Shown here piece after piece: positions 43,079 to 50,445 of a stretch of DNA of 64,000 nt; the stretch's first letter is position 1; each line of letters opens with the position of its first letter. The position numbers and the translations under genes were made by a program. Origin of the DNA: Kordia algicida (GTDB lineage: Bacteria > Bacteroidota > Bacteroidia > Flavobacteriales > Flavobacteriaceae); NCBI RefSeq assembly GCF_051013375.1, contig NZ_CP142125.1. One strand, 5' to 3'. The notes below the pieces were generated by a model, which saw only the letters and a program-made list of their open reading frames with translations, was not told where the DNA came from and made no database searches.

Positions 43079-44197
43079 ATGATTGAAGTAAGAGAAGTAG
43101 CCAATAAAAAGGAATTAAAAGCATTTGTAAAATTTCCTTTTAGTCTTTACAAAGGTTCTAAATATTGGGTTCCGCCAATTATAAAAGATGAATTAGAAAC
43201 TTTTAATAAAGAGAAAAATCCTGCGTTTTTGGATGCAGATGCTACTTTTTTATTAGCATTCAGAGATGGAAAAATTGTAGGCCGCGTTGCCGCAATTGTC
43301 AATTGGATTGAAGTAAAAGAACAAAAACTTTCCAAAATGCGCTTTGGATGGTTTGATATGATTGATGACTTGGAAGTTTCAAAAGCCTTGCTAGACAAAG
43401 TAGCTGAAATTGGTCGCTCACACAATTTAGAATACATGGAGGGTCCTGTGGGATTTTCAAATTTAGATAAAGTTGGAGTACTTACGGAAGGTTTCGATCA
43501 TATAGGTACGATGATTACTTGGTACAATCATCCGTATTACGAGAAGCATCTTATTCACCACGGATTGGTAAAGGAAAAAGAATATTTAGAAAATAAGTTT
43601 CCTTTTTCAAATGTAAAGCCTGAGTTTTTTGAGCGCGTTCAAAATTTAATCAAAAAGCGTTATCAATTACGTCCGTTGAACTTTACAAAAACAAAAGATA
43701 TTTTACCGTATGTAGATGAAATGTTTGATTTGTTTAATGCTTCCTACGCTTCGTTAGCTTCTTTTGTTCCGATTAATGACATCCAAAAAGAATACTTTAA
43801 AAAGCGTTACATCGGATTCATCAATCCTGAGTTTATAAAATTCATTGTTGATAAAGATGATAAATTGGTTGCATTTGCGATTGTGATGCCTTCTTTTGCG
43901 GAAGCTTTACAGAAAGTCAACGGAAAATTATTTCCATTCGGGATTTTCCATATGTTGAAAGCACGCAGAAAGCCAAAAAACATTACGTTTTACCTAATTG
44001 GTGTGCATCCTGAATATCAAAACAAAGGATTGACTGCAATCATTTTTATGGAATACTACTTGACTTTTACAGAAAAGAACATTAAAACTTGTATCAGAAC
44101 TCCCGAATTGATTGAAAACACTGCGATTCATCAACTTTGGAAGCATTTTAAACCTGTAACACACAAACGCCGTAAAACGTATAAGAAAAATCTTTGA
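43079..44197 (+). CDS. GNAT-superfamily N-acetyltransferase-like protein
   Basis: 372 residues, cytosolic. The N-terminal half (FPFSLYKGSKYWVPPIIKDE, GRVAAIVNW, YMEGPVGFSNLDKVG) is characteristic of a Bacteroidota family often annotated only as hypothetical or N-acetyltransferase. The C-terminal half has a GNAT-type acetyl-CoA pyrophosphate loop in VHPEYQNKGLTA (about residues 317-328), followed by a helix and a last strand near CIRTPEL. Two GNAT-like lobes are therefore likely. The substrate is unknown. The TGA stop is only 5 bp before a 12-copy heptamer repeat. Confidence 0.75.
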   Translation: MIEVREVANKKELKAFVKFPFSLYKGSKYWVPPIIKDELETFNKEKNPAFLDADATFLLAFRDGKIVGRVAAIVNWIEVKEQKLSKMRFGWFDMIDDLEVSKALLDKVAEIGRSHNLEYMEGPVGFSNLDKVGVLTEGFDHIGTMITWYNHPYYEKHLIHHGLVKEKEYLENKFPFSNVKPEFFERVQNLIKKRYQLRPLNFTKTKDILPYVDEMFDLFNASYASLASFVPINDIQKEYFKKRYIGFINPEFIKFIVDKDDKLVAFAIVMPSFAEALQKVNGKLFPFGIFHMLKARRKPKNITFYLIGVHPEYQNKGLTAIIFMEYYLTFTEKNIKTCIRTPELIENTAIHQLWKHFKPVTHKRRKTYKKNL

Positions 44198-44202
44198 TTT
44201 TT

Positions 44203-44286
44203 GGGTCTTGGGTCTTGGGTCTTGGCTCTTGGCTCTTGGCTCTTGGCTCTTGGCTCTTGGCTCTTGGCTCTTGGCTCTTGGCTCTT
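44203..44286. repeat. Heptamer tandem array, 12 units (GGGTCTT x3, GGCTCTT x9)
   Basis: Uninterrupted 7-bp repeats, 84 bp in all. The first three units differ from the other nine by one base. It lies just after the GNAT stop codon and downstream of hisS, which reads toward it. Confidence 0.95.
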
Positions 44287-44313
44287 AAAAAGTACAATTT
44301 TACTTCAAAACAA

Positions 44314-44365
44314 CAATCGTCTGTTCGAGTAAAAATCTTAAAAAGATTTTCTATCGAGAAGTACT
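44314..44365 (-). repeat. Dispersed hairpin repeat, copy 3 (inverted)
   Basis: Reading the minus strand: GTACTTCTCGATAG, stem AAAATCTT/AAGATTTT around three bases (44332-44350), then ACTCGAACAGACGATTG. The last 16 bases are identical to copy 2. Confidence 0.7.
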
Positions 44366-44370
44366 TCAAA

Positions 44371-44398
44371 ACATCTCAATACTTACATCTCAATACTC
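44371..44398. repeat. 14-bp direct repeat, two units
   Basis: ACATCTCAATACTT followed by ACATCTCAATACTC, in the convergent GNAT-hisS spacer. Confidence 0.6.
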
Positions 44399-44415
44399 AC
44401 TACTAAATACTAAAC

Positions 44416-45783
44416 CTAAAAAGCCGTCAAAACTTCATCAAAAGGAACTTCCAATTGCGTTCCGTTTTTCATGTTTTTTACAACACACGTGTTATTTTCA
44501 AGTTCGTTTCCTCCAATAATAATCACATATGGAATGTTACGTTTGTTGGCGTAATTCATCTGTTTTTTCATGTTTTTATTATCTGGAAATAACTCTGCAC
44601 TTTTCCCTGCTTCTCGCAATACTTTAATCAATCGCATGGAAGCCAATGCTTCTTTTTCTCCAAAATTCACACACAACACATCTACTTTATCAGAAACAGT
44701 TTCTGGGAACAAATCGAGTGCTTCCAACACTAAATAAATTCGGTCTAAACCAAACGAAATTCCAACACCGCTCACATCTTTCAATCCAAAGATTCCCGTT
44801 AAATCGTCATAGCGTCCGCCGCCGCCAATTGAACCCATTTTTACACCTTCTGGCGCAGCAACTTCAAAGATGGCACCTGTGTAATAATTCAATCCTCTGG
44901 CAAGTGTGATATCTAAATCTAAAGTGGCTGTTTCCAAACCTAACACGTTAATCGCGTCAAACACAAATTCCAATTCCGAAATTCCTTGCATTCCTTCTTC
45001 TGAACTTGAAAGTAAGCCTTTTAATTGTGCTAATTTTTCGTCTAAATTTCCTGAAAAACTAAATAATGGTTGTACTTTTTCAATCGCTTCCGCAGAAATA
45101 CCTTTCGTAAGCATTTCGTTTTTGACTCCATCTTCACCGATCTTGTCTAATTTGTCCAATGCGACTGTAAAATCGATCAACTTGTCTTTTGCTCCGATGA
45201 CTTCTGCAATTCCTGAAAGAATTTTTCGGTTGTTAATTTTAATCGTGACACCATTCAAACCTAAGTTTGAAAATACTTTATCATACAATTGAACAAACTC
45301 AACTTCTTGCCACAATGATTTTGAACCAACGACATCTGCATCACATTGAAAAAACTCTCTAAAACGTCCGTTTGCGGGTCTGTCTGCACGCCAAACAGGT
45401 TGAATTTGATAACGTTTAAACGGAAATGTAATATCATTTTGGTGCTGTACTACATAACGAGCAAAAGGAACTGTTAAATCATAACGCAACGCTTTTTCAG
45501 ATAGCGAATTTGAAAAACGTGCCAGATTTCCATCTTCCAACGCTTTCAAATCTGCTTTTTTTACTTTATCTCCAGAATTCAATATTTTAAAGATCAGCTT
45601 ATCGCCTTCTTCACCATATTTCCCTGTCAATGTTTCTAAATTTTCAAACGATGGCGTTTCAATTGGCTGAAATCCAAAGTTTTGAAAAGCTGATTTTATG
45701 ATATTGAAAATGTAGTTACGCTTTGCAACTTCTATCGGAGAGAAATCTCTTGTTCCTCTTGGTATGCTTGGTTTTTGTGCCAT
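44416..45783 (-). CDS. hisS: Histidine--tRNA ligase
   Basis: 455 residues, cytosolic class II aminoacyl-tRNA synthetase. It begins KPSIPRGTRDFSP, the standard HisRS start. Motif 2 is seen in PVWRADRPANGRFREFFQCD (residues about 118-137), the histidine-specific ARGLNYYTG patch lies near 293-301, and motif 3 is in GISFGLDRIYLVLE. The anticodon-binding domain occupies about the last 95 residues. A TATATTTG -7 box lies just upstream (45801-45808, minus strand). A 12-copy heptamer array begins about 40 bp upstream of the predicted transcription start, and a second 12-copy array follows the gene. Confidence 0.97.
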   Translation of the reverse strand: MAQKPSIPRGTRDFSPIEVAKRNYIFNIIKSAFQNFGFQPIETPSFENLETLTGKYGEEGDKLIFKILNSGDKVKKADLKALEDGNLARFSNSLSEKALRYDLTVPFARYVVQHQNDITFPFKRYQIQPVWRADRPANGRFREFFQCDADVVGSKSLWQEVEFVQLYDKVFSNLGLNGVTIKINNRKILSGIAEVIGAKDKLIDFTVALDKLDKIGEDGVKNEMLTKGISAEAIEKVQPLFSFSGNLDEKLAQLKGLLSSSEEGMQGISELEFVFDAINVLGLETATLDLDITLARGLNYYTGAIFEVAAPEGVKMGSIGGGGRYDDLTGIFGLKDVSGVGISFGLDRIYLVLEALDLFPETVSDKVDVLCVNFGEKEALASMRLIKVLREAGKSAELFPDNKNMKKQMNYANKRNIPYVIIIGGNELENNTCVVKNMKNGTQLEVPFDEVLTAF

Positions 45784-45800
45784 GATTCTGTATTGTGGCG

Positions 45801-45808
45801 CAAATATA
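45801..45808 (-). promoter_or_regulatory. Putative hisS -7 box (TATATTTG)
   Basis: TAnnTTTG on the minus strand, 17 bp before the hisS ATG. The heptamer array starts just upstream of the expected -33 region. Confidence 0.55.
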
Positions 45809-45833
45809 AGTCTATTTTTTAGGGATTGAAAGA

Positions 45834-45917
45834 TTTGTTGTTTGTTGTTTGTTGTTTGTTGTTTGTTGTTTGTTGCTTGTTGTTTGTTGTTTGTTGTTTG
45901 TTGTTTGTTGTTTGTTA
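45834..45917. repeat. Heptamer tandem array, 12 units (TTTGTTG)
   Basis: Twelve 7-bp units, 84 bp. Ten are TTTGTTG, unit 7 is CTTGTTG and the last ends in A. On the hisS strand the unit reads CAACAAA and sits directly upstream of the hisS promoter. Confidence 0.95.
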
Positions 45918-45992
45918 GAAATTATCACTTTTGAATTTAAAAATGAGATTTTATTTTTTTTATCTTACAAATTATCAATAGAAAAATAAATC

Positions 45993-46148
45993 ATGCCACT
46001 AAATTTCAAACCAATTCATTGTCCAAAATGCAACGAAAAACAACCACAAATTCGCAAACCAAAAGGTTGGAAAGAAATTTTATGGGGCGGAAATACTTGT
46101 AAAAACTGCGGTTGTAAAATGGATCGTTTTGGAAAGGAACGAAAATGA
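45993..46148 (+). CDS. Small zinc-ribbon protein, 51 residues
   Basis: ATG-to-TGA frame of 51 codons starting MPLNFKPIHC. Two CxxC knuckles (CPKC at residues 10-13, CKNCGC at 36-41) are spaced as in a zinc ribbon, with a basic linker IRKPKGWKEILWGG. Small stand-alone zinc ribbons of this type are common in Bacteroidota and may bind RNA or protein. No function is known. No clear promoter box was seen. It is the first gene downstream of the TTTGTTG array and is oriented away from hisS. Confidence 0.7.
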   Translation: MPLNFKPIHCPKCNEKQPQIRKPKGWKEILWGGNTCKNCGCKMDRFGKERK

Positions 46149-46233
46149 TGAATTTTATGTGTAAAATATGACACATTATTACAGTCTGTCAGTTTTATTC
46201 AACAATTCGGGTATTAAAAATTTAAATTCTTAA

Positions 46234-46241
46234 TAGTTTTG
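46234..46241 (+). promoter_or_regulatory. Putative -7 box TAGTTTTG
   Basis: TAnnTTTG box upstream of the serine hydrolase gene, 38 bp before the ATG at 46279. Confidence 0.45.
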
Positions 46242-46278
46242 TTCAGTTTTGCAAATGTTATCAAACATAGAACTCATC

Positions 46279-47322
46279 ATGGGAACAAAAAAGAAAAGAA
46301 TTTTTAGAATTGTATTGCTCGTCGGAACTGTAATCTCGTTGTATTTTGTCCCTTGGTTATTAGTAAAAGCGTGGATACTTCCATTACCAAACACCGTTCA
46401 AGAACAAGCAGATGAAGCTATTGGTCATGGTTTCGATGGAATGATTGTGTATGTAGACCAAGCAAACAAATCACCTCAATATTTTGCTTCAGGTTGGCAC
46501 AATCGTGAAACTAAAATTCCCGCAAAACCTTCTGCTTTATTCAAAATTGCCAGCATTAGTAAATTGTATGATGCCGTAGCGGTGACTAAATTGGTACATA
46601 GTGGAAAGCTTTCACTAGATAAAACAATCGCTGATTATTTGCCTGAACTTGTTGGAAGAATTGAAAACGCTGATAAAATTACCCTGAGACTTATGATACA
46701 GCATAGAAGCGGAATTCCAAATTTTACAGATGCGCCAAATTTTTGGGGAGAACCTAAAAAAACCTATGAAGAAAGTCTCGCTTTAATTTTAGATCAACCT
46801 GCAAATTTTAAACCTGATGAAGATTATGAATATTGTAACACAAATTATCTTTTAATTAATAGAATTATGGATAATGTGCTCGGTTATGATAACTTTCAAT
46901 TTATTCAAAAGGAGCTATTAATTCCGCTAAATCTTAACCATACGTTTGCTTCATTGAACGACGTGAATTTAGAAAATGTAATGAGTGGTTACCATGAAGG
47001 TTATACTCCTGATTTAAAAGAAAATGAACATGGCATGCTCGCAACTGCTGAAGATGTTGGTAATTTTATTAGAGCTTTAAATGATGGAACTGTGTTTAAA
47101 ACTGGCGAGAAAGCAATATACGACTCCATTTATAAATATGAACATGCAGGTTGGGTTCCTGGGTATCAAAGTTTTGCAAATTATTATGAAGATATTGACA
47201 CGGTCGTTGTCACATTTTACAGTACAACCGACCCTAAATTGTACAATTGGAATTTATCAGAAATCATAAATAATAGAATTGTAAAAATTATAAAGAAACA
47301 AAATAAGAAGACAAAACCGTAA
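46279..47322 (+). CDS. Serine hydrolase, class C beta-lactamase-like
   Basis: 347 residues from the ATG at 46279. Two more in-frame ATGs lie upstream at 46249 and 46255. The chosen one leaves a basic start before the anchor helix (about residues 8-27). The catalytic motifs of the penicillin-binding-like serine hydrolases are present: SxxK as SISK, YxN as YCN in DYEYCNTNY, and an HAG triad near the C-terminus (YEHAGWVPGY) in place of KTG. Relatives are D-aminopeptidases, esterases or low-activity beta-lactamases. This one is probably membrane-tethered in the periplasm. The substrate cannot be predicted. Confidence 0.85.
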   Translation: MGTKKKRIFRIVLLVGTVISLYFVPWLLVKAWILPLPNTVQEQADEAIGHGFDGMIVYVDQANKSPQYFASGWHNRETKIPAKPSALFKIASISKLYDAVAVTKLVHSGKLSLDKTIADYLPELVGRIENADKITLRLMIQHRSGIPNFTDAPNFWGEPKKTYEESLALILDQPANFKPDEDYEYCNTNYLLINRIMDNVLGYDNFQFIQKELLIPLNLNHTFASLNDVNLENVMSGYHEGYTPDLKENEHGMLATAEDVGNFIRALNDGTVFKTGEKAIYDSIYKYEHAGWVPGYQSFANYYEDIDTVVVTFYSTTDPKLYNWNLSEIINNRIVKIIKKQNKKTKP

Positions 47323-47365
47323 AGAGTTTCAATAATCAACTAACATGATAGATTTTTTTCAAAAA

Positions 47366-47836
47366 TTACGCCATCATGGTTTCAAACCATTGATATAATT
47401 GTCCTTTGGTAATGTTGGAACCTTGTTGAATTAAAGCAAATTTATCAGCGTTTCTATCGTTTGAATACCCCTTGTTTGCTGTTAAAATTTCTACTTCTTC
47501 TGTAGTGTAGTTTTCACGTAACCAAGCAAAACCTTCTTTCGTAGTAATGTCTATCGCGTCATTTAGAATTTTTACAGCAATCAATTTCATTTCATCTTCA
47601 CGCAAGTGGAATAAGTACATGTGTTGCGGTGAAATATTTTCTAGATATTTTGTTTGCGATAATACACCTTCCCAAACCAAATCACTAAACACGTCTATTT
47701 CTTCTTCAGCAACTTCAGGCTTTTCTGTTTTCAAAGTTACCCATTCGTCAGCCGTAATTGATTGTGTTGCTAAGAAGTTGATAAATTCTTGATGAAGTTC
47801 TTCTAATTGTTCTTTGGAAAGTCGCGTATATTTCAT
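47366..47836 (-). CDS. DUF6495-like protein
   Basis: 156 residues, cytosolic, acidic. It starts MKYTRLSKEQLEELHQEF and is predicted mostly alpha-helical. Landmarks are FLATQSITADEW, VFSDLVWEGVL, the SPQHMYLFHL stretch and a C-terminal ITKGQLYQWFETM. The whole pattern recalls a Bacteroidota-specific family that I believe is DUF6495, but that number is from memory. No enzymatic motif is seen. It has its own transcript: a strong terminator separates it from the upstream frameshifted gene. Function unknown. Confidence 0.65.
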   Translation of the reverse strand: MKYTRLSKEQLEELHQEFINFLATQSITADEWVTLKTEKPEVAEEEIDVFSDLVWEGVLSQTKYLENISPQHMYLFHLREDEMKLIAVKILNDAIDITTKEGFAWLRENYTTEEVEILTANKGYSNDRNADKFALIQQGSNITKGQLYQWFETMMA

Positions 47837-47848
47837 GTTATATTGTAT

Positions 47849-47878
47849 AAAAAAAGCACACTTGTTTTAAAAGTGTGC
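47849..47878 (-). terminator. Rho-independent terminator
   Basis: 8-bp stem GCACACTT/AAGTGTGC; on the minus strand a run of seven Us follows. It ends the frameshifted regulatory-domain gene. Confidence 0.8.
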
Positions 47879-47941
47879 AAACTTACAATTATCCTTAAAA
47901 GGAATAAAATTTATTGTGCTATATTTTAATAATTGAGAATG

Positions 47942-48219
47942 TTAGTTCCCTCTTGTTTGCGAAACTTGAAGAACAACATCAATTTTTAAAACTTCGTTTA
48001 AACCTAATTGGATTTGTCGTTTCTCAGTCGTAAAACCAGTCATTTGTGCTTGAAGTATATATCCTCCAGGAGTAAGTCTGGTAAAGACAAAACTTCCATC
48101 AGCTCTGCTTATTTCTTCTTTTTTGTGTTCATTGCCATCCTTTTGCAAAATAAGCACAACACCTGGTAAAGGTTATTGATTATTATCTGTTACTACGCCC
48201 TCAATTCTTTCTTCTACCA
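47942..48219 (-). pseudogene. Carboxypeptidase-regulatory-like domain gene with a frameshift
   Basis: From the ATG at 48219 the frame reads MVEERIEGVVTDN, then loses the domain. One base is missing near 48174-48176, in AATAACC where AATAAACC would restore the frame. After correction the product is about 92 residues: GVVTDNIN(K)PLPGVVLILQKDG, then GSFVFTRLTPGGYILQAQ and a closing VDVVLQV-like strand, a complete CarboxypepD_reg-like sandwich. It has no signal peptide, so it is unusual for the family. It could be a true pseudogene or a homopolymer sequencing error. The downstream part alone could start at a GTG (48157). Confidence 0.7.
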
Positions 48220-48285
48220 TAATATTTTTTTTAGTTTTTTTAAATTACTCTTTAAAGATAAAGAAACTATTTTAAAAAAAGATCA

Positions 48286-48314
48286 AAAAAAAGCCACTCA
48301 AATTTGAGTGGCTT
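48286..48314. terminator. Terminator of the rpsF operon
   Basis: Perfect 12-bp inverted repeat AAGCCACTCAAA/TTTGAGTGGCTT, with an A-run on its left that gives a U-run on the minus strand. Confidence 0.85.
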
Positions 48315-48338
48315 TTACACAAACATTGTTTGTTTTTA

Positions 48339-48788
48339 TTATGCTTCTGCAATAACTTCAAATGGTAAGTCAACAATTACACTTCTGTGCAATCTTACTT
48401 TCGCTTCATACTTCCCAGTTCTTTTTACACTTCCACCAATTACTTTGATGAATTTCTTCTCAATTGAGTGACCAGCTTTTTCAAGTGCTTCTGCTAAGTT
48501 TGCGTTATTCACTGAACCAAATAATTTTGTTCCAGCTCCTGTTTTTGCAGTAATTTTAATCTCTAAGTCTAACAATGCTTTTGCAGTTGCGTTAGCCTCA
48601 TCAACTAATTTTTGTTCTTTGTATGCTTTTTGTTTTAAGTTCTCTGCTAAAACTTTTTTAGCTGAACTTGTTGCTAATGTTGCAAATCCTTGAGGAATTA
48701 AGTAGTTTCTTCCGTATCCATTTTTTACAGTTACGATATCATCTTTAAATCCTAAATTTTCAACGTCTTGTCTTAAAATAAGTTCCAT
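48339..48788 (-). CDS. rplI: 50S ribosomal protein L9
   Basis: 149 residues, usual length for bL9. The N-terminal domain reads MELILRQDVENLGFKDDIVTVKNGYGRNYLIPQG in structure, ending in the conserved GYGRNYL loop (residues about 25-31). A long connecting helix and the C-terminal RNA-binding domain (GTKLFGSVNNANLAEAL) follow. It is the third gene of the conserved rpsF-rpsR-rplI operon, 14 bp after rpsR on the minus strand, and is followed by a strong terminator. It binds 23S rRNA near the L1 stalk and helps maintain reading-frame fidelity. Confidence 0.97.
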   Translation of the reverse strand: MELILRQDVENLGFKDDIVTVKNGYGRNYLIPQGFATLATSSAKKVLAENLKQKAYKEQKLVDEANATAKALLDLEIKITAKTGAGTKLFGSVNNANLAEALEKAGHSIEKKFIKVIGGSVKRTGKYEAKVRLHRSVIVDLPFEVIAEA

Positions 48789-48802
48789 AATCTGCCTCTA
48801 TA

Positions 48803-49099
48803 TTATTTTAACATATCGCCAACATATGGCATTAATGCTAAGTGACGTGCTCTTTTTACAGCTACAGACACTTTTCGTTGATACTTTAATGAAGTTCCTG
48901 TCAAACGACGTGGTAACAATTTACCTTGTTCGTTTACAAACTTTAATAAGAAATCTGGATCTTTATAATCGATGTATTTGATACCTGACTTCTTAAAACG
49001 ACAATATTTCTTTGCCTTTGTAGTCTCTATGTTTAAAGGAGTTAAATATCTAATTTCTCCTTCTTTTTTTCCTTTTGCTTGTTGTTCTATTGAAGACAT
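48803..49099 (-). CDS. rpsR: 30S ribosomal protein S18
   Basis: 98 residues. The core reads CRFKKSGIKYIDYKDPDFLLKF, then GKLLPRRLTGTSLKYQRKV and AVKRARHLALMPYV, which is the bS18 fold from end to end. It has the N-terminal Gln/Lys-rich extension usual in Bacteroidota. The protein pairs with S6 on the platform of the small subunit, consistent with its place between rpsF (5 bp upstream) and rplI (14 bp downstream) in the operon. The RNA-binding basic residues are all present. Confidence 0.97.
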   Translation of the reverse strand: MSSIEQQAKGKKEGEIRYLTPLNIETTKAKKYCRFKKSGIKYIDYKDPDFLLKFVNEQGKLLPRRLTGTSLKYQRKVSVAVKRARHLALMPYVGDMLK

Positions 49100-49104
49100 A
49101 ATTC

Positions 49105-49443
49105 TTAAGATTTAGCGGTTTTTCTATTTCTTCTTTTCTCAGCCCAAGCGATTGCGTGCTTATCTAATCTTACAGTTAAATAACGCATGATACGCTCGTC
49201 ACGTCTAAATTCTAGCTCGTACTGGTTGATTATCTCACCTGGAGCTTGGAATTCGAATAAGTGATAGAAACCACTTTTTTTGTGTTGAATTGGATACGCT
49301 AACTTCTTTAGCCCCCAATTTTCTTTTGAAATCATTTTGCCACCTCTAGAAACGATGAAATCTTCAAATTTCGCTACTGTTTCCTTTATCTGAGTTTCAG
49401 ATAAAACGGGATTTAAAATGAAAACAGTTTCATAATGATTCAT
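49105..49443 (-). CDS. rpsF: 30S ribosomal protein S6
   Basis: 112 residues. The start MNHYETVFILNPVLSE and the strand WGLKKLAYPIQHKKSGFYHLF identify bS6, a ferredoxin-like protein of the small-subunit platform. It is the first gene of the rpsF-rpsR-rplI operon. A well-formed promoter precedes it: TTTG (49500-49503 on the minus strand) and a TACATTTG -7 box (49473-49480) with 19 bp between them. No S6:S18-type autoregulatory leader was recognised in the 30-base 5' leader. Confidence 0.97.
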   Translation of the reverse strand: MNHYETVFILNPVLSETQIKETVAKFEDFIVSRGGKMISKENWGLKKLAYPIQHKKSGFYHLFEFQAPGEIINQYELEFRRDERIMRYLTVRLDKHAIAWAEKRRNRKTAKS

Positions 49444-49472
49444 AAATACTATTTTTTAATTAAAAATGAGCG

Positions 49473-49503
49473 CAAATGTACTGTTTATTTGTTATAAACC
49501 AAA
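49473..49503 (-). promoter_or_regulatory. rpsF operon promoter (TTTG-N19-TACATTTG)
   Basis: The best -33/-7 pair in the window for the Bacteroidota housekeeping sigma factor. Confidence 0.7.
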
Positions 49504-49620
49504 CAAAAATAGTTCTTTTTTTTGATGAATATCCATAATAAATACGCGATTTTGTTGTGTCTTTAATTTATTTTTTATAACATTGCATGTACCCAAATTT
49601 TATAAAATCGCTTTTAACGT

Positions 49621-50313
49621 ATGAAGCTTAACTGTATTATTGTAGATGATTCTTCTATACAACGAATGGCAGTCGCCAAGTTGACGCTAAATCATCCTTC
49701 TTTAAACTTAATTGCAGAGTATAGCAACGCTATAGAGGCTAAAAATGGACTTAAAACAAATAATGTCGATTTAATCTTTTTGGATATAGAAATGCCCGTT
49801 CTCAATGGGTTTGACTTGCTAGAGTCATTAAAAAATCCACCACAAGTCATCATGGTTACAGGTAAAACTGAATATGCATTCAAAGCATTTAATTATGATG
49901 TTACTGACTTCTTACACAAACCGTTAACAAAAGATCGTTTTGACAAAGCCATTGCGCGTGCGCTCGAAAAATCTAACTACGGATCTAAAAGTAACGAGGA
50001 TGACGATCATATTTTTGTTAAAAGTAATTTGAAGAAACGCAAAGTTATTTTAAACAGTATTAAGTGGATTGAAGCTTTAGGTGATTATGTAAAATTAGTG
50101 ACTGACGAAAGCAATATTGTAGTATTATCTACTATGAAAGCTTTTGAAAAGCAATTACCTGAAAATAAATTCCTTAGAATTCACAAGTCTTATATTGTGA
50201 ATTTAGACAAAGTAGATCGCTTCAATAGTAAAAATGTAGAAATTGCAGGTCAATTGATTCCGCTAAGTCGAAATAAGAAGGTGGAATTGTCTGAAGCACT
50301 TTCTAATATTTAG
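49621..50313 (+). CDS. LytTR-family response regulator
   Basis: 230 residues. Residues about 1-120 form a receiver domain: acidic DD at 9-10, phospho-acceptor Asp in LIFLDIEMPVLNG, Thr in VTGKTEY and Lys in DFLHKPL. Residues about 133-230 form a LytTR DNA-binding domain (VKSNLKKRKVILNSIKWIEALGDYVKLV is its entry, with FLRIHKSYIVNLDKVD near the end). Such regulators act with membrane histidine kinases of the LytS type. No kinase gene is adjacent, so it is an orphan here. Targets are unknown. Confidence 0.9.
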   Translation: MKLNCIIVDDSSIQRMAVAKLTLNHPSLNLIAEYSNAIEAKNGLKTNNVDLIFLDIEMPVLNGFDLLESLKNPPQVIMVTGKTEYAFKAFNYDVTDFLHKPLTKDRFDKAIARALEKSNYGSKSNEDDDHIFVKSNLKKRKVILNSIKWIEALGDYVKLVTDESNIVVLSTMKAFEKQLPENKFLRIHKSYIVNLDKVDRFNSKNVEIAGQLIPLSRNKKVELSEALSNI

Positions 50314-50445
50314 CATTCGGCTTCGCTCAGACTTCTCTGTTTTTTTATTGAAAGATTATAAGATTCAATAATTAAATGATTTTTCATTTTTGATTACAAT
50401 TACTATTCGAAAACTCCCAAGATCAAAAATCCAACACTCGAAACA

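Noticed and set aside
44148..44406. Open frames on both strands across the GGCTCTT array (for example AKSQEPR repeats)
   Set aside because: They are by-products of a 7-bp repeat with no stop codons, and have no family resemblance or start context.
44203..45917. Possible CRISPR-like array
   Set aside because: Units are 7 bp, contiguous, with no spacers and no cas genes.
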